Below are positions 61,735 to 64,000 of a stretch of 64,000 nt of DNA, piece by piece; within the stretch, counting starts at the first letter, position 1; each line of letters opens with the position of its first letter. Position numbers and translations under genes: made by a program. Below the pieces are notes generated by a model that saw only the letters and a list, made by a program, of their open reading frames with translations, was not told where the DNA came from and searched no databases. The stretch is taken from positions 1-64,000 of the forward strand of contig JAPZRF010000021.1 of NCBI GenBank assembly GCA_027531145.1, given 5' to 3'. The DNA comes from Brevundimonas sp. Its GTDB lineage: Bacteria > Pseudomonadota > Alphaproteobacteria > Caulobacterales > Caulobacteraceae.

Positions 61735-63404
61735 GCGCCCGCTTCGACCTCCGCGCCGAGGTGACGGCGGAAGGCCGGCGCGAGGCCCTGCGCCTGCGGC
61801 TCGCGCTCGGCATGGGCGCGGTGGCCGCCGCCGCCGCCGTGGCCCTGCTGGGCCTGTCCGGCTGGTTCATCACCGCTGCGGCCCTCGCCGGGGCCGCCGG
61901 CACCGCCACGGCCATGGCCTTCAACTATCTGGTGCCGAGCGCCGCAATCCGGCTGTTCGCCATCCTGCGCACCGGAGCCCGCTATGTGGAGCGAGTGGCG
62001 GGGCACGAGGCGGCGCTGAACGCCGTGGCCCGCCTGCGCCCGCGGCTGTTCCTCGCCCTCACCCACCGCCCGCCGGAAGCTGCCCTCGGCCTATCCGCCG
62101 GCGAGGCCGCCTCACGTCTGGTCGAGGACGTCGAGGCCCTGCAGACCCTCTATATCCGCCGACCGGCTCCCGCCGCCCTGATCGCCGGGGCCGGCCTGTC
62201 GCTCGTGCTGGCGGCCGCCGCCCACCCGTTCGCCGCCCTCGGCATCGGCGGAACCATGGCGCTGGCCATGCTCGGCCTGCACTGGCTCGGCCGCCGCGTC
62301 GCCCCGGCGGGTGCCGCCGTCCAGACCGCCTCGGGGCAGCTGAAGGCCCGCCTGTCGGTGGTCGCCGCCGCCGCGCCGGAGTTGCGCGCTTACGGCCTGG
62401 AAGCCTGGGCCGCGGCCGACGCCGCCACGGTCGCCGACCGGCTCGACACCGCCCGCCGCGCCCAGGCCGCCGCCGAAGGTGCCGTCGTGGCCTGGCAGAC
62501 CACCGTGACCGGCCTAGCCGCCGTCGGCGGTCTCGTCGGTGCCACCCTCGGCGGTGCGTCCCTGCCGATGGCTGCCCTCGCCGCTCTCGTCGGCGTCACC
62601 GGGGTCGAGGCCGCGGTCGGCCTAGCCCAGGCCGTGCTGCAACGCGGGGCCGCCGAGGCCGGGCTAGACCGGCTGCAGGCCCTCGCCGATCCGGGGGCCG
62701 AGCGCGATCCGGGCGACCCGACCCTGGCGCCTGACGGAGCCGCGCTGGAGCTCGGCTGGACCGCCGCCGCCCTCGCCCCGCCCGGCCGGCTGGCCCTCGT
62801 CGGCCCCTCCGGCTGCGGCAAGACCTCATGGGTCGAGCGCCTGCTCGGCCTGCGGCCGCCCCTTGCCGGCGAGCACCTGTTGGGCGGCGTGGCCCGCGAG
62901 CGGTTGACCCGGCAGGCCGGCCTCGACCTGTTCGCCTACGCCGCCCAGGACATCCGCCTGTTCGACAGCACGGTGCGTGAGAACCTCGCCCTCGCAGACC
63001 CGGCCGCCTCGGACACTGCCCTGTGGGTGGCGCTGGAGGACGCCGGCCTCGCCACCCGCTTCCGCGCCGCCCCACTGGGCCTCGACACACCGGTGGGGCT
63101 CAACGGCGGTGCCCTGTCCGGCGGCGAGCGCCGCCGCCTCGGCCTCGCCCGCGCCTATCTGCGGCGCGCTCCGTGGCTGGTGCTGGACGAGCCCACCGAA
63201 GGCCTCGATCGCGACACGGCGCGTCTGGTGCTGGCGCGCCTTGACCAGCGGCTGCGCGAACGCCGTCAGGGGCTGATCCTGATCACCCACAGCGCCGCGG
63301 CGGCGACCCTGTGCGACCAGATCGCCGGTGTCACCGGCCGCGACGCCGCGGGCCGGCTGCAGGTCGCCCTGCGCGCCGTCCGGCGCGCCCGGTCCCCGGC
63401 TTGA
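61731..63404 (+). CDS. cydC: Thiol reductant ABC exporter subunit CydC
   Basis: The 557-residue half-transporter has a membrane domain with ALLGLSGWFITAAALAG and AFNYLVPSAAIRLFAILRTG. Its ATPase domain shows Walker A VGPSGCGKTSW, signature LSGGERRRLGLARAYL and Walker B WLVLDEPTEGLD. It has a GTG start in a GTGA overlap with cydD. It is convergent with the Crp/Fnr gene 8 bp downstream. Confidence 0.93.
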   Translation: MSARFDLRAEVTAEGRREALRLRLALGMGAVAAAAAVALLGLSGWFITAAALAGAAGTATAMAFNYLVPSAAIRLFAILRTGARYVERVAGHEAALNAVARLRPRLFLALTHRPPEAALGLSAGEAASRLVEDVEALQTLYIRRPAPAALIAGAGLSLVLAAAAHPFAALGIGGTMALAMLGLHWLGRRVAPAGAAVQTASGQLKARLSVVAAAAPELRAYGLEAWAAADAATVADRLDTARRAQAAAEGAVVAWQTTVTGLAAVGGLVGATLGGASLPMAALAALVGVTGVEAAVGLAQAVLQRGAAEAGLDRLQALADPGAERDPGDPTLAPDGAALELGWTAAALAPPGRLALVGPSGCGKTSWVERLLGLRPPLAGEHLLGGVARERLTRQAGLDLFAYAAQDIRLFDSTVRENLALADPAASDTALWVALEDAGLATRFRAAPLGLDTPVGLNGGALSGGERRRLGLARAYLRRAPWLVLDEPTEGLDRDTARLVLARLDQRLRERRQGLILITHSAAAATLCDQIAGVTGRDAAGRLQVALRAVRRARSPA

Positions 63405-63412
63405 CGGGGTCC

Positions 63413-64000
63413 CTACGCCTCGCCCTCAGCGATGGCGCGCAGCCGTTCCGGCCGCTCGATGCGCAGCTCGTTCAGCGCCAGCAGCCGCACCACGCCCGCG
63501 GTCTTCAGCTTCGTCAGCACCCGGCTGACCGTCTCGATGGTCAAACCCAGATAGTCGGCGATCTCGGTGCGGGTCATGGGCAGCCGCACATGGCCATCCG
63601 GGGCCTCGCGCAGGGGATCGTGCGACGGCAGGTCGAGCAGGAAGGAGGCGATCCGTTCCTGCGCCGTCTTGCGGCCCAGCAGCAGCATCTGGTTCTGCGC
63701 CGCCGCCAGCTCGTGCCGCGCCCGCGCGAACAGGGCCCGCTCGAGATCCGGCGTCTCGCGCACCAGCGCCTGGTACTCGCCGCGACGGAAACGGCAGGCG
63801 GTGCTGGGCTCGATCGCCTCGGCGGTGAAGGCGTGCCGGTCGCCGGCAGCGAGGCCGAGGAAGTCGCCGGCGAACAGAAAGCCGGTGATCTGCCGGCGGC
63901 CGTCGGCCAGCAGCTTGTAGACCCGCACTGAGCCCGAGGTGACGTTGAACAGGTGATCGGCCGCGTCGCCCTCATGCACCAGCGTCTGGCCGGGCGAATA
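63413..64000 (-). CDS. Crp/Fnr family regulator (FnrL/FixK-like), N-terminus beyond window
   Basis: The frame is open to the window edge: YSPGQTLVHEGD continues without a start, so at least the first ~30-60 residues are missing. The cyclic-nucleotide-type beta-roll (LFNVTSGSVRVYKLLADGRR) and a C-terminal HTH are present. The recognition helix reads TIETVSRVLTKLK, with the E-x-x-S-R triad that specifies TTGAT half sites in FNR. Whether it senses oxygen through an Fe-S cluster cannot be seen, because the cysteine-bearing N-terminus is cut off. It is next to the cyd genes and probably their activator. Confidence 0.88.
   Translation of the reverse strand, partial: YSPGQTLVHEGDAADHLFNVTSGSVRVYKLLADGRRQITGFLFAGDFLGLAAGDRHAFTAEAIEPSTACRFRRGEYQALVRETPDLERALFARARHELAAAQNQMLLLGRKTAQERIASFLLDLPSHDPLREAPDGHVRLPMTRTEIADYLGLTIETVSRVLTKLKTAGVVRLLALNELRIERPERLRAIAEGEA

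Overview
The window is a GC-rich chromosomal segment, most likely from a Caulobacteraceae bacterium (Brevundimonas- or Caulobacter-like Alphaproteobacteria). The evidence is XylX/XylB/semialdehyde-dehydrogenase genes with a LacI-type XylR (Caulobacter-style Weimberg xylose pathway), an AmgK-MurU peptidoglycan-recycling pair, AddAB instead of RecBCD, several TonB-dependent receptors and a CydAB-X/CydDC oxidase locus with an FNR-type regulator. This placement is an inference from gene content; no rRNA is present.

Layout. 1-3112: a plug-less TonB-receptor fragment, an IS3-type insertion-sequence remnant, a strong terminator, tRNA-Arg(CCG) and an 18-bp tandem repeat. 3127-8047: an LprI-like membrane protein and two tandem S9 prolyl-oligopeptidase-family peptidases of equal length. 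8177-18274: a tightly overlapped run of acyltransferase, tsaE, amgK, murU, addB and addA, followed by trxA (tRNA t6A modification, cell-wall recycling, double-strand-break repair, redox). 18275-20951: small or decayed genes, an orphan gspC-gspH pair, and tryptophan 2,3-dioxygenase. 20952-27773: an accessory island of visibly lower GC, bounded by outward-facing IS3-type ends, next to an IS5-family stub. It carries a TonB receptor, a cupin-phytanoyl-dioxygenase fusion, TetR, a YvaD-like membrane protein, an MFS transporter and a truncated LysR gene. 27774-31011: a MoeB/ThiF-like enzyme and a FecA-type ferric receptor with a Fur-box-like palindrome.

31039-38631 looks like a zinc-starvation locus: DUF1826, a COG0523 metallochaperone GTPase, a periplasmic histidine phosphatase, a ZnuD-like receptor with a His/Asp/Cys loop, a MerC-like protein, and an ABC ATPase / FtsX-like permease / DUF3299 lipoprotein set whose permease has a ten-histidine loop. 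Three of its control regions share a motif, ATGTTATnnYGTWRC, which I read as a Zur operator. This is the strongest candidate for an under-described system.

38657-40479: two universal stress proteins behind an FNR box. 40496-46770: a lipid-modification cluster (DUF2177, two cyclopropane-synthase-like methyltransferases, DUF1295, FAD oxidoreductase, DUF1365, lipocalin). 46817-52897: xylose genes plus a sugar porter and XylR; xylC and xylD are absent. 52989-55579: LysR, an SbtA-type bicarbonate permease and OmpW. 55695-64000: cydA-cydB-cydX-hemN, divergent cydDC, an FNR box between them, and a Crp/Fnr regulator cut by the window end. FNR boxes at two loci and the adjacent regulator suggest a low-oxygen regulon joining bd oxidase, haem synthesis and stress proteins.
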